NCBI GenBank assembly: GCA_003707065.3
Contig: PPXM03000002.1
Coordinates: 1,054,001 to 1,118,000, forward strand
Reading direction: 5' to 3'
Source of the DNA: Trigonopsis variabilis
Lineage: Eukaryota; Ascomycota; Trigonopsidomycetes; Trigonopsidales; Trigonopsidaceae
Length of the DNA stretch: 64,000 nucleotides
Of this stretch, positions 32,125 through 43,555 are shown piece by piece. The notes under the pieces were generated by a model that saw nothing but the letters and a program-made list of their open reading frames with translations, was not told where the DNA came from and made no database searches. A program made the position numbers and the translations under genes. Positions within the stretch are counted from its first letter, which is position 1; every line of letters begins with the position of its first letter.

Positions 32125-35100
32125 ATGGGATCAAATAGTCTTGAAGGTATTGGAATGAGGGAAATTGTTTTGAGAGTCAACTACTATATATAGTCCTCCT
32201 GCCTGATTCACGTGTCTGTCTGTGCCGCTGATTCTCAAAAGTGTCTTCTCTTTAGATGGAGATACGAGTCTGTCTTAGTTTCCATTGCTCGCTCGAACAG
32301 TTTAGGGCCTTCCTTTTGGGCCAAAAATGACATGGACATCTTTCCCGTGAATATGGACGAACTGCTTGTCTATACTAGTTAATGTCACTGAAAGGAAGCT
32401 AGGCTATATCCTTGCTATATTTTATAGCCTCTAATCCGGCTCCTTGTTTCCTAGAGCAGATGGGCCCCATTACCGGTTAGGTGTTATGCGGGGATGATGG
32501 CCTTTGATACGAGCAGACACACTCATGAATTTGGAGAGCCTGGCTCGTTTGGTGATCACCTTCTTTTAGAGTCCCCGTATAATGACCTGCCAATCAAGCT
32601 AATCTCATTACATGCCAAGATCAATGATGGCCAGACCCATTAAGCCATTGTCTTGAGGAATCCCGAGGGTTTGCTGTCCGAGGAGCAATTACACTTGGTC
32701 AGCTTGTTGGAATTAAAAATTAAAACAAAAATAGTATAGTGTACGAGTAACTAAGGTCGACAACTAGTTCTTATTAGCGCAGCAGATCCGCTCACAAGCC
32801 AAGCGGTTACTCCTATAGCCACACGAGGGGAAAACTAAACCCGAATAGCGCGACTTCATGGTATTGGATATCACAGCAAAGAAAATGAGTCTGGTCACGA
32901 CTGATCAGTTATGACCAGTGTCTGTAGAAAACAGGACTGATTGTGTATATCAGGCGACTTAAAACAATGCAGACATCTACAGCAAGCATTTAAGAGGCAT
33001 CATTCGAAGGACTTTGCCCAAAAGGGAAGAGGAGTTTTCCCTGATTTCAACGCCGCTGTTGTCAAATCAGATGCAGACACCTTCGTAGAGTACTCTAAAA
33101 CAGGAATACAATGAGCATATCTACAGCTTGTATATATCTGGCTACAGCATGCATGTTGAGCTTCTTGGCAGCCGAAGAGGAATCCCAGATAATGTTAAAC
33201 AGCCTGGCTAGTAGTATATAATAGAAATAAACTAAACAGACCAAGAACACTAATAGTATGTATAGTATACGACGCGACATGTATCATATTGGTTATCTAT
33301 GAACCCCACCCTTGGTATTCAACAACGAAGATGCCCAGATTGAAATCAAAAGGCAGAGAAGCTTTATTTTATTCCCTTTTCAATGAATGTGATAGATGTT
33401 TGAAAGTAGGATTATAAACGAGCGCCTTTTCTTCTTCCGCAAGGTTTCTGGGCCGGACGCAAGCCGCACGGTCCCCGTATTCATTCTAGATCGAGCTTGC
33501 TGTAAAAGAAGCTAGCTCGTCTATAGCTTTGCTGTTTCATCCTATGTTCATTCATAACAACTCGCACACAGCCCCTATTCCTTATCAGTTAGAAGTGCTA
33601 TGTGCGGAGATTGATTTCCTTTTCAAAGAAAGAATGCCTATAAACCAATTCCGTGTGTAAGATCCCAAGATCTTATCCTATTATCCTTAACGGGAATTGA
33701 CTATGAGACTCTTGCAGTCACCTGTGAGCAGCTTCTGAATGCAGGACCATCAAATCCAAAAAGGAAATACAGATCGAGGATTTCCCTGGCTTGAAAATGT
33801 GCATAGTTGAACGGGCTTGTAATCGGTTGTTACGTTCGTACGGGGTCTTCCGTCCAGCTAAACTCTCTCCGTCGAATAAAAAGCTCTCAGGGACAATAAT
33901 TTCGGCTTGCTATTCCTTCTCTGGCTTCCGGTCCTCAAAAAACTTTTCCAGTTATGGGTCTCGACATATCTCTGCGCTTTGTTCCAGGCGTATCCGCCAG
34001 TTTGGATTCTTGGATTCGCCTATTGTCCTTTTAGTTTTTGTACTTGCTTTCTATGGAAACAAAAATAATAAGAAAGGTAGTGAAATTATTGATAAAGTTG
34101 GGCTTTCTTGAAGTGCCTGGGGTCCCAGTGAGTCATTTCTGGAGAATATCGATGACGTTGATCGTCACCGAATCGCAAATCCACCAAAGATTTGCCGTTG
34201 TATTGGCCCAGAATTTCCCAATGCGGCTAGCACGACAGTATTCCAAGCCGAAGTCAAAAAACGGTTAGTTGCATTATCCAGACTCAAGGAACCGAGAACT
34301 TGCATAATCCGGGACATAATCATTGGTCATTCTGGGACGCAAGGTGCTTCCCGACCCAAAGTAGGATTTCACTTCTATTTTTAAAGTCCAAAAAGGTCTT
34401 TTAGATAGCCCATGAAGCAGTAATTCATAATAAGTTTGAAAGAGAAAGTGCTATACTCCTTAAATGACCATATATGCTCCCTTTTGGTAGTCTGGGGTGT
34501 GATTGTGATATAATCACGAGTGCTCTTATAAGTCACGCAAGCGTTCTCTTCTTTTAGAAAAAACAAAGAGCCATTCTTGGGACATTAGTTTCTCGATAAG
34601 TGTCTGTGTTCTGGCCATTTACAGCATTATCTTGAATTGTTCGATTCTCCGTCTTTCCGATCTCGTTTTGCCTTTTTTGTAAATTTATTTGTCATATAAA
34701 TAGTAAAGAGACTGTGGACAAAGCCGTCCGCAACCTTGTCGTTTGGGATCACAGAATCTTTCATCGTCAAGGTTGCGGTACCATGAGTGGAGCAAGTCTG
34801 TCTGGACCGTCCTCTCAGCCGTCAAGCCCGGAAGAGACGTCATCTACTTGAAAGAAGAGCTGGTAGCAGTAGAAAAATGATAGAATGGTCGATTGAATCA
34901 TTTATTTCTCGCCTTTGAAGTTAAAGCAGTGACGAAAATAAATGTTCTCTCGAACTCTCTTGCCCTTGGAATATGAATTAAGGTGGGTCTACCAATATTC
35001 CTTTGCGATAACGGTGCAAAGACAAAGGTTATTTTCAGAACCTTTATTGACAAGAATATTTCTCGTCGATCTCAGATGATGTAGATTTGTTTTCGGATCA

Positions 35101-37511
35101 AGGCGGAGTATTCTATTTCACCTTGATCGAACGGTCGCGTTACAAGATTTGAATGTAAGTTAATTATGAATGTCTTTCAGATGGAAAGGTTCTTTCGTAG
35201 AAAAAAGCTCTTCAAGCCGTATCTGCAACCTAAGCAAAATAGCCTTACTATAAATGTAGGGCCAGACCATATTCTGGAGAATCCACTGCTCCGGTTGGTG
35301 GAGAATTGGTGGGGTGCCATACCAGAAAAGCTGTCACTCTTTGTATACTGAAACAGCAGGACTCTTTTGGACTTCAAAGTCTTAACCCTGGCGGTGACGA
35401 TTCTAGCCGAGACGAGAAAGGAAAAAGAGGCATTAAGAGATTATAGAAGAATACCTCGGGGCTTTTTTGCTGCTATATCACAGCGTAATACTAGTATGAA
35501 AGGATCTACGGATACAGGTCCTTATTGCCTAATTCAGTCAACGCTTAAGATTCGTCTTGCAGTCCAGAACGGGTTTAGGGTAAAGGTCTTTTGGTTCAAT
35601 AGAGGGGAAACGTCTTTTTGTCCCTTACCCGATTCGGCAGTTGGCCCCTGTAAAAGAGAGTTCCCTGAGTTTCGCGATTACGTCCTTTGGAGGAATCGAA
35701 TCCTTCGATATCACTGTCAGCGGGGGTTGGATCTCTCGTATTATGTCCCGCTTTACGAACCTTTTTCCAAACCATATAATTCTTTTTTTGTGAAAGTTTA
35801 ACGAAATAACAAAACTTTTTGGCTTCACCAATGCCTTCATTTTTTTGGCTACTTTCGATCTTATCGGACTGTCTCGCTAAGAATCTAGGCGATCCAGGCA
35901 CAGCAGCCCGAAACAGAGTCTGGACGGTACTTTACTGGGGACTAAAGTCAACCTCAGAATTTGTCCTTGGCTAGACGAGCTGAACAAAGATTACAAACAA
36001 AGAGTGACAGCTATTTTAGAAACTATGCATTCCGAATCTTTGCCAAAGGGATAAACCTCTTTTGGGATCCTTCCTTTTATGGTTTTTAGAGCTCTGTGGA
36101 CGAATAGGGGCTTGCCGATGGTTTCTTTGACCTCGATTCAGCGATGAACTAGAAATAGATAAAATAGGCTCATACCTTCTCTCTCCAGACATATTTCTTT
36201 GTGGAACTAGAAGCGGTAATTTTCAAGGAGTCGAATATGCTTGTCATTGTAGATTTATCAATTTGGTAATTACGTAGAGCAAGGTGGCATCGTATGTCAA
36301 ACCCCGCTGAGTTGCAATTGGATAGAGAGAAGTCTATTAACAGCTATTGTAGTATTTCAAGATATTACAAGCTCTTACTCACTATAGTGGCCTGTCTAGT
36401 CTGGCTCGAGGCAGACCAAAGTAGAGGAAAGTGTGATGCAACTTGGCGGTCTGACTCGTGAGAATAGGGAGACGAGATTCCTCAACAATCCAGAAAGTGA
36501 AATGATGGTGTGACATACCCACGGCTCAAGCATTCGTGATTGTTTCCTCACTGGTAGGGTGACTCGAACCATGAGGGACTGGCACGATCATGGAGAGACG
36601 TAATATCCTAAAGAAATCAAAAGAGTGATCAAAGAGGCCTCCATAGCTGACGTAAAGAGCCATTTGTGCCAGAGTTCAAAGCTATGATAATCATATTCTC
36701 TCGTCGGTAAAGACGGGTCCCCAAACAGGAAAAAGGTTGATTATTTAATAATGATGATGATCTAAGAAGCGTCCTCTTCTGTTTGTTCTCTTTTTAGACA
36801 ATCAATCATTCGGGAAACTGTGGTTTGTGCAGCGATCTTTGTGATCATACTAATCCAAATCGGTGGAACGGTTAGAGGACCAACCGGATGCTTGGCTTGT
36901 TTTGCCCCAGCCTCGGTCACATCAGAATTCGAGTGGTTTCTAAGAAAATCTTCAAGAAAACACGATAAAAAGAGCAGCAGAGATTTCTCCTGAGGAACTT
37001 ATATGCATAATAGTGTAAAATATAGAATTTTAGGGTCTTAAGAGAAAGATTTTCCGTAAACAAGGCCTCACGCTCTGTCTAGATTTCTGATCACGGGCAC
37101 GGCCTGCTTACCTATTTAGGTATAAGGACAAAACCAATTTAGGCCTAGTCTTATGTTCTGCACACTTACTGGTTTGGGAAATATTGGAAATCTTATTACG
37201 AAATCTATCTCTTTGGACAGCTCGGATTGCCGTAAGAATTCTGTTTGCCAGCTCGGTATAAAACTCCAGTTATTCCTCATGTTTTGGATATTGTCTCTTC
37301 TATCGCAAACCTTGGTTAAGGTAAGCTCACTCCAACCTAGTCTCGGTCCGCCTTCAATGTCTGTCGTCTTGGACTGCGACTGAGCAACTCGAGATTTTTA
37401 ACTAACCCCAGAAGTTAAGGTCTGTTTTGGTTTGATTATACTCCTTCTATTCGTTAAATAGTATAATCGTCATGGTTAGTTGTCTTCTGCCTTGGATTCG
37501 CTAATGACTAG
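32125..37511. other. 5.4-kb gene-poor region upstream of the wall-protein gene
   Basis: Nearly 5.4 kb without a gene I can support, in a window where spacers average a few hundred bases. I checked for tRNA promoter boxes, reverse transcriptase or transposase motifs, terminal repeats and short spliced genes and recognised none. Open stretches without start codons occur at 34108-34383 and 36796-36993, and frames at 33791..34111, 35166..35351 and 35367..35801 show no recognisable domain. It may be a long regulatory region of the adhesin-like gene, which is common for fungal cell-surface genes, or decayed sequence. Confidence 0.5.
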
Positions 37512-40500
37512 ATGATCAGGTTGTTACTCGCTCTCGTTACGTTGACTTCTGTCGTTAAGTCCGGTCCTGTTAAGGCCGCGGAATTAGAGGCTCGTGGCAA
37601 CAGCCATGGCAATGGCAATAATTGTCCATGGACCTACAGCGATTATCCATGCCAACAAAATGTCAAATACAGCTCTACGAATCCAAAGGTCGTTATGACT
37701 ATTTCAGACGTCCAGGAGAACTCTGATGGAACCTTCCAACTTACTTATCATGCTACTGTTGCTTCCAGCAAATCAAATGCTGATATTTCTGGATTGAAGG
37801 TTACTCAACCTCAAAACTACTGGCTCTATCGAACAGACTATGCTCCTAATGATCCTGCTTACTTTAACAACAAATATAACTGGGCTCAAGATTTCTATTT
37901 CACAGTGAAAGTTAGAGCCGAACAGAAGAATGGCAAGTATTGTTATAATGGAGTTGCCCTCCAATACGATTGGAAAAAGTCTGCCGGATATGATTCTATT
38001 GACCCTCGAACTGGATGTGATAGTGGTGCTACGCAAGATGGGCAATGTTGGGTTAGACCTGATTCATGCGTCAAATCTTCCAGTGTCCCCATCCCCGTTG
38101 TCCCTTCTAGTTCTATTGTTCCTATTGTTCCTTCGAGTCCAGCTGTGGTTCCCTCTAGTCCCGCTGTGATTCCCTCTAGTCCCGCTATTATTCCCTCTAG
38201 TCCGGCTCTGAGCCCAATTGTTTCGTCTATTCCTGCTTCGAGTCCGGCTGCCTCCAGCTATGTCGCGCCTTCTAGCTACGTTGCTCCTTCTAGCTATGTT
38301 GCTCCTTCGAGCCCAGCTGCTCCTTCTAGCTATGTTGCTCCTTCTAGCTACGTTGCTCCTTCGAGCCCAGCTGCTCCTTCAAGCTATGTCGCTCCTTCTA
38401 GCTATGTTGCTCCTTCTAGCTACGTTGCTCCTTCGAGCCCAGCTGCTCCTTCAAGCTACGTTGCTCCTTCGAGCCCAGCTGCTCCTTCTAGCTACGTTGC
38501 ACCTTCGAGCCCAGCTGCACCTTCTAGTTATGTTGCACCTTCGAGCCCGGCTGTGTCTTCGAGTCCTGTTCGTTCCTCTAGCGCCATTTCTCCATCTGGC
38601 TCCTGTCCTGCTGGCTCGTCTGGAGGATGGAGCTACTCTGATTACCCGTGCCAACAAGATGTTCAATACAGCACTACGAATCCTAAAGTTGACATGACTA
38701 TTTCAAACGTGGTGAAGAATTCCGATGGAACATTTGTGCTGACATATCATGCTGTTGTCGATTCAGATAAAACAAATGCTGATATTTCTGGATTGAAGGT
38801 GACTCAGCCTCAGAACTACTGGCTCTATCGAACGGACTATGCTCCTAGCGATCCTGCTTACCTCAACAACGACTATAACTGGGCCCAGGACTTTTATTTC
38901 ACGGTGACTGTCTCTGCTGACTACATGAATGGCAAATACTGTTATATCGGAGTTGCCCTTCAATACGACTGGACTGATGGAACTTCGTCGAGCGACCCTC
39001 GAACTGGATGTGACTCTGGCGCTACACAAGATGGACAGTGTTGGGTCTGGAAACCATGCCAATCGAATAGTGTTCCTGTTCCTCCCCGATCTCATTCTTT
39101 GGTACCCTCAAGCCCTGCCATTAGCCCTATTATTTCGTCCACCCATGCTTCTAGCTATGTCGCACCTTCAAGCTATGTTGCTCCTTCTAGCTACGTTGCT
39201 CCTTCGAGCCCAGCTGCTCCTTCAAGCTACGTTGCTCCTTCGAGCCCAGCTGCTCCTTCAAGCTATGTTGCACCTTCGAGCCCAGCTGCACCTTCTAGTT
39301 ATGTTGCACCTTCGAGCCCAGCTGCACCTTCTAGTTATGTTGCACCTTCTAGTTATGTTGCACCTTCGAGCCCGGCTGTGTCTTCGAGTCCTGTTCGTTC
39401 CTCTAGCGCCATTTCTCCATCTGGCTCCTGTCCTGCTGGCTCGTCTGGAGGATGGAGCTACTCTGATTACCCGTGCCAACAAGATGTTCAATACAGCACT
39501 ACGAATCCTAAAGTTGACATGACTATTTCAAACGTGGTGAAGAATTCCGATGGAACATTTGTGCTGACATATCATGCTGTTGTCGATTCAGATAAAACAA
39601 ATGCTGATATTTCTGGATTGAAGGTGACTCAGCCTCAGAACTACTGGCTCTATCGAACGGACTATGCTCCTAGCGATCCTGCTTACCTCAACAACGACTA
39701 TAACTGGGCCCAGGACTTTTATTTCACGGTGACTGTCTCTGCTGACTACATGAATGGCAAATACTGTTATATCGGAGTTGCCCTTCAATACGACTGGACT
39801 GATGGAACTTCGTCGAGCGACCCTCGAACTGGATGTGACTCTGGCGCTACACAAGATGGACAGTGTTGGGTCTGGAAACCATGCCAATCGAATAGTGTTC
39901 CTGTTCCTCCCCGATCTCATTCTTTGGTACCTTCAAGCCCTGCCATTAGCCCAATTGTTTCGTCTACTCCTGCTTCGAGCCCTGCTGCTCCCTCGAGCCC
40001 TGCTGCTCCTTCGAGCCCTGCTGCTCCTTCGAGCCCTGCTGCTCCTTCGAGCCCTGCTGCTCCCTCGAGCCCTGCTGCTCCTTCGAGCCCTGCTGCTCCT
40101 TCGAGCCCTGCTGCTCCATCTGGTAGTGCTGTTCCATCTGGTAGTGTTGTTCCATCTAGCAGTGCTGCTCCTTCGAGCCCTGCTGCTCCCTCGAGCCCTG
40201 CTGCTCCTTCGAGCCCTGCTGCTCCATCTGGTAGTGCTGTTCCATCTGGTAGTGTTGTTCCCTCTGGCAGTGCTGTTCTATCTGGCAGTGTTGTTCCCTC
40301 TGGCAGTGCTGTTCCCTCTGGCAGTGCTGTTCCATCTGGCAGTGTTGTTCCATCTAGCAGTGCTGTTCCTTCTGGCAGTGCTGTTCCCTCTGGCAGTGCT
40401 GTTCCCTCTGGCAGTGCTGTTCCCTCTGGCAGTGCTGTTCCCTCTGGTAGTGTTGTTCCCTCTGGCAGTGCTGTTCCCTCTGGTAGTGTTGTTCCCTCTG

Positions 40501-41835
40501 GCAGTGCTGTTCCCTCTGGCAGTGCTGTTCCCTCTGGCAGTGCTGTTCCCTCTGGCAGTGCTGTTCCATCTGGCAGTGTTGTTCCATCTGGCAGTGCTGT
40601 TCCCTCTGGCAGTGCTGTTCCCTCTGGCAGTGCTGTTCCTTCAACTCCAGCCGCCAGTTCTGCGACTGCTTCTGGTTCAAAAGCTAGTCACGGTGTCTAT
40701 CCAAGCTCTTCAACTCTTTCGGCTGCAGTGGGTAGCTCAGCTGTCTACCCCAAGCCTGGTATTTCCACGAGCCCGGGTACTCCGCCAAGTGCAACCATCA
40801 GTACTAGCTCATCCTCTCACTTCGAGTCGCTTTTGGCTGAAGCAGTTACTCCATCGGTAAGTTTAATGCTAACACTTGAAATTAATCTAACACTTGCAGG
40901 CTTCAATTTTTGCTTCTGGATCGACTGCTACTGCCACCGGCGTCGTTATCGTTTCCGAGACTGAGACTCTAACTGTTTATGTTCCTTGCCCCTCTGCTGA
41001 GACTACTGAATTCATATCTCCGTCATCGACCATTACCGCGACTGAGATTATCTACCCCGCTACATGCTCTTGTGTTGTTGTTGGCTCGAGCACTTATATC
41101 ACAACCTCGAGTGAAATCCTACCAACTGCTACTGCTACTGGAGTTGCGGTTGTTTCTGAGAGTGAAACTTTTACGGTTTACGTTCCCTGCCCTAGTGCAT
41201 CCACTACAGAATTCTTGGCTCCCTCGACTACCATTACCACTACCGAGATTACTTCTCCTGAAACATGCTCTTGCGTTGTTATTGGTTCGAGTACTTATAT
41301 TACCACCTCGAGTGAAATCTTACCCACCGCAACTGCTACTGGTGTTGCTATTGTTTCTGAGAGTGAAACTCTTACGGTTTACGTTCCATGCCCTAGTGCT
41401 TCGACCACAGAATTCTTGGCGCCTTCTACAACTATCACTGCTACTGAGATCACTTCTCCTGAGACGTGCGAGTGTGTCATTGTCAGTTCCAGCACTTATA
41501 TCACGACTGCCACTGAGACTTCAGCTCCACAGTCAACTGGTGGATCGAGTGGATCAAGTGGCTCAAGTGGCTCAAGTGGTTCAAGTGGTTCAAGTGGTTC
41601 AAGTGGTTCAAGTGGCTCAAGTGGCTCAAGTGGCTCAAGTGGATCAAGTGGATCAAGTGGATCAAGTGGCAATCAAGAAGGCTTTGCAACTGTCACAACG
41701 GCACAGGCGTCTGGTACTTCCTCTGCCGGAGCAGCCACAAGTGCTACGGGCATCCTCTACTCTGGCTCTGCAAGCATCAAGCCTTCAATGTCTTTACTCT
41801 CTGGAATTCTTGCTTTTGCCTTTTTTCTTTTCTAG
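37512..41835 (+). CDS. Large repeat-built, probably GPI-anchored cell-wall/adhesin-like protein (1426 aa)
   Basis: Secreted surface protein by architecture. Exons 37512..40856 and 40900..41835 (43-nt intron with TCTAAC branch). Signal peptide MIRLLLALVTLTSVVKS. Three copies of a ~150-residue Cys-containing module (residues ~37-178, 361-517, 636-792) with YSDYPCQQ, DISGLKVTQPQNYWLYRTDY, NWAQDFYFTV and GCDSGATQDGQCWV; I do not recognise this module. Linkers of PSSPA/PSSYVA, then a long PSGSAV/PSGSVV tract (~845-1040), all Ser/Pro-rich and likely O-mannosylated. After the intron, three ~68-residue repeats (SESETLTVYVPCPSAST, STYITTSSEILP), an (SGS)n run, and a hydrophobic end (SLLSGILAFAFFLF) with Gly/Ser before it, as for GPI addition. 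A possible extra 5' exon holds only an ATG at 37471. Binding function is not shown. Confidence 0.87.
38516..39106 (+). repeat. Tandem module duplication, copy A
   Basis: About 591 bp that reads the same, base for base as far as I can follow by eye, as 39341-39931 at a fixed offset of 825 bp. It covers the second Cys module and its flanks in the wall-protein gene. Confidence 0.85.
39341..39931 (+). repeat. Tandem module duplication, copy B
   Basis: Second copy of the 591-bp block. The first difference I see downstream is a silent C/T change (39107 versus 39932). The first module (37600-38080) is clearly more diverged, so this duplication or a gene-conversion event is recent. Confidence 0.85.
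40117..40640 (+). repeat. Tandem 15-bp repeats encoding PSGSA/V
   Basis: Units of the type CCC/CCA TCT GGC AGT GCT GTT or GTT GTT alternate along the linker, interrupted by blocks encoding PSSPAA. Length polymorphism between strains is expected for such minisatellites. Confidence 0.75.
41540..41670 (+). repeat. 9-bp minisatellite encoding (Gly-Ser-Ser)n
   Basis: About 14 units of GGN TCA AGT. The third base of the Gly codon comes in runs along the array (A,A,C,C,T,T,T,T,C,C,C,A,A,A), which points to growth by duplication of neighbouring units. Confidence 0.8.
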
Positions 41836-43552
41836 ACTGATGTCTCCTGTATAAATACCCATTTCTTGCCTCATAGGTTCTTCGTTTCTCATTCTTTCTC
41901 TTAATTTATATTGTTTCGGTTTATTTTCAACGTAGCAGCTATCTTAATCGTAATATGCCTACAGATCTAGATATGGTATCCGCGGTTCCCTTCTTCTATA
42001 GTTTCTCCCGTTTGCCTTTCGATTTCTCTGAGCTAATGCGCTAAAAGAAACCAACCGACTACACTTGATTTTGATTCGTTCGTATGTGCAAATGGGAGAT
42101 AGAGAAGATAGGACTTTGAAGCATAGAGTGACGGCCAATCTTGAAAGGTTTTAATTCTTTCGAATCGCCCGTCGAAAGGAATGGTGTCCTGACCGAAAGG
42201 AGTAAGAACATTAGCGAGCTATTTTGGTCTTGCTTTTCTGCGTGCGAAACCCTTTGCTCCAAACAAGACAAGGGACAGAAAACGCGTCCCGATAACGCAC
42301 GTGATTTGACACAGGATATCATTGAACTAAACTCAAGATGAAAAATCGCTCAATCACGAAACTAGCCTTTTACCTATCTTAGTAATCGCAGCTGGAATTC
42401 TAGAGTATTATCAGATGTTGATCCAGTCTTAATCTAAACTATGATCGGATATGTACCGCTTATTAATGGCCTTCGCTAGAATCGGAATAGCTGTCTTTCG
42501 GATATTTGAGGGTTAGCCTGTTGGAAAATAGATCTTCCCCCAAAGCGATAAACTGAGAGAAAAAAATTACAATTTCCCTCTAAGTAAGAAAATCTCAGTA
42601 ACGTCGGATCAAGAGTGTCCACAGAACTCAGTTCTGGTTGAGTTATAAGATTCATACAGGTTTAATACGCAATGCAATGAGCGACAGATAGGGATCAGCA
42701 AGGTCCTATTTCTGTTCGACTACGACAATGCACAAGCTAAGCGTCAATACGCTAGAGCCAAAGCGGCTTTGAAAAGAAAGCTTGCGTTAGGCTCGCTATG
42801 CGGACACTCCGAGATCCTCAGAATATGTGCCATTAATGACTGATCAAATGACGTAGAATATTGGTCGAGAAGGTGAAGAAATTCAACTCGAAGGACATGG
42901 TAATGGATGCTACATCATTTTGATCAACGCTGGAATTCTATAGACTAGCCCCTTATCTTGAGGCTGTGGCACTAGCTTTAACTCTGAGCAACTGAGGATC
43001 TCAAGAATGGATACTTTTACAATATGATATCTTTGTTTGTCCCACCACGGAACTTGAATGTAATGAGTTTTCCTGCACTAGTCACTTCGATGTTTTGACA
43101 CGGGGTATACAGATTTTTAGGAAATATCGGTCCTGAATTTCAACAGGAAGTTCTCATTGAAGCCAATACCGGACGGGCACCAGTCTCTCTACTCGTGTTC
43201 CGACTTCTCGTCAACAGGAAGGGTCATCGCCCAGCTGTTCCGCGTGTTTTCCTAGATAAATTACTCAATCGCAAGTTGTTAACATGTGGGCCACTTCTGC
43301 TTAGACTGAGATCTCGAAATAGGAGGTCCGAAATAAACTCTTCGATTCTTATCGCTCTAAAATGTTAATGCAAGCTAAACCAAACGGCACACTTCAACAA
43401 GCTATCGGTGTTGTAAGTGATCCCTTGCAGCTACTATCCAGTTATACGGATAGAGAGACAATGATTTGTATCATATAATTATAATCATAAGAATATACAA
43501 GTTTCTATCTGTATATGGAAACCTGTATATGAAAAGTTGTATATTCTTATAA
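41836..43552. other. 1.7-kb spacer between wall-protein gene and rec8
   Basis: Convergent 3' ends. It contains a CACGTG at 42298-42303 and AT-rich stretches. Short frames at 42059..42322 and 42141..42341 have no recognisable domain. No gene, RNA or element is supported. Confidence 0.45.
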
Positions 43553-43555
43553 TTA
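43487..43555. repeat. Hairpin-forming inverted repeat at the rec8 stop codon
   Basis: ATAAGAATATACAA ending at 43500 is the reverse complement of TTGTATATTCTTAT at 43537-43550, with a ~36-nt loop. The right arm runs into the rec8 stop codon (43553-43555). It could act in 3'-end formation or be a tiny element remnant. Confidence 0.55.

Noticed and set aside
33791-34111. 106-codon plus frame in the gene-poor region
   Set aside because: No recognisable motif; composition looks random.
35367-35801. 144-codon plus frame
   Set aside because: Starts from a non-ATG codon, has no recognised domain, and overlaps equally open minus frames.
36541-36600. Possible tRNA around GGTTCGAGTC on the minus strand
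   Set aside because: The T-arm does not pair and no A box lies at the right distance.
32125-37511. Transposon or virus-derived element
   Set aside because: No polymerase, integrase, transposase or capsid motif and no terminal repeats were recognised.
38240-40640. CRISPR-like regular repeats
   Set aside because: The repeats are in-frame coding minisatellites without unique spacers, in a eukaryotic gene.
38218-40860. Long Leu-rich, Arg-rich and Gln-rich frames on both strands
   Set aside because: Frame shadows of the Ser/Pro repeat tract in the wall-protein gene.
42059-42341. Overlapping frames on both strands
   Set aside because: Mutually overlapping, short and featureless.
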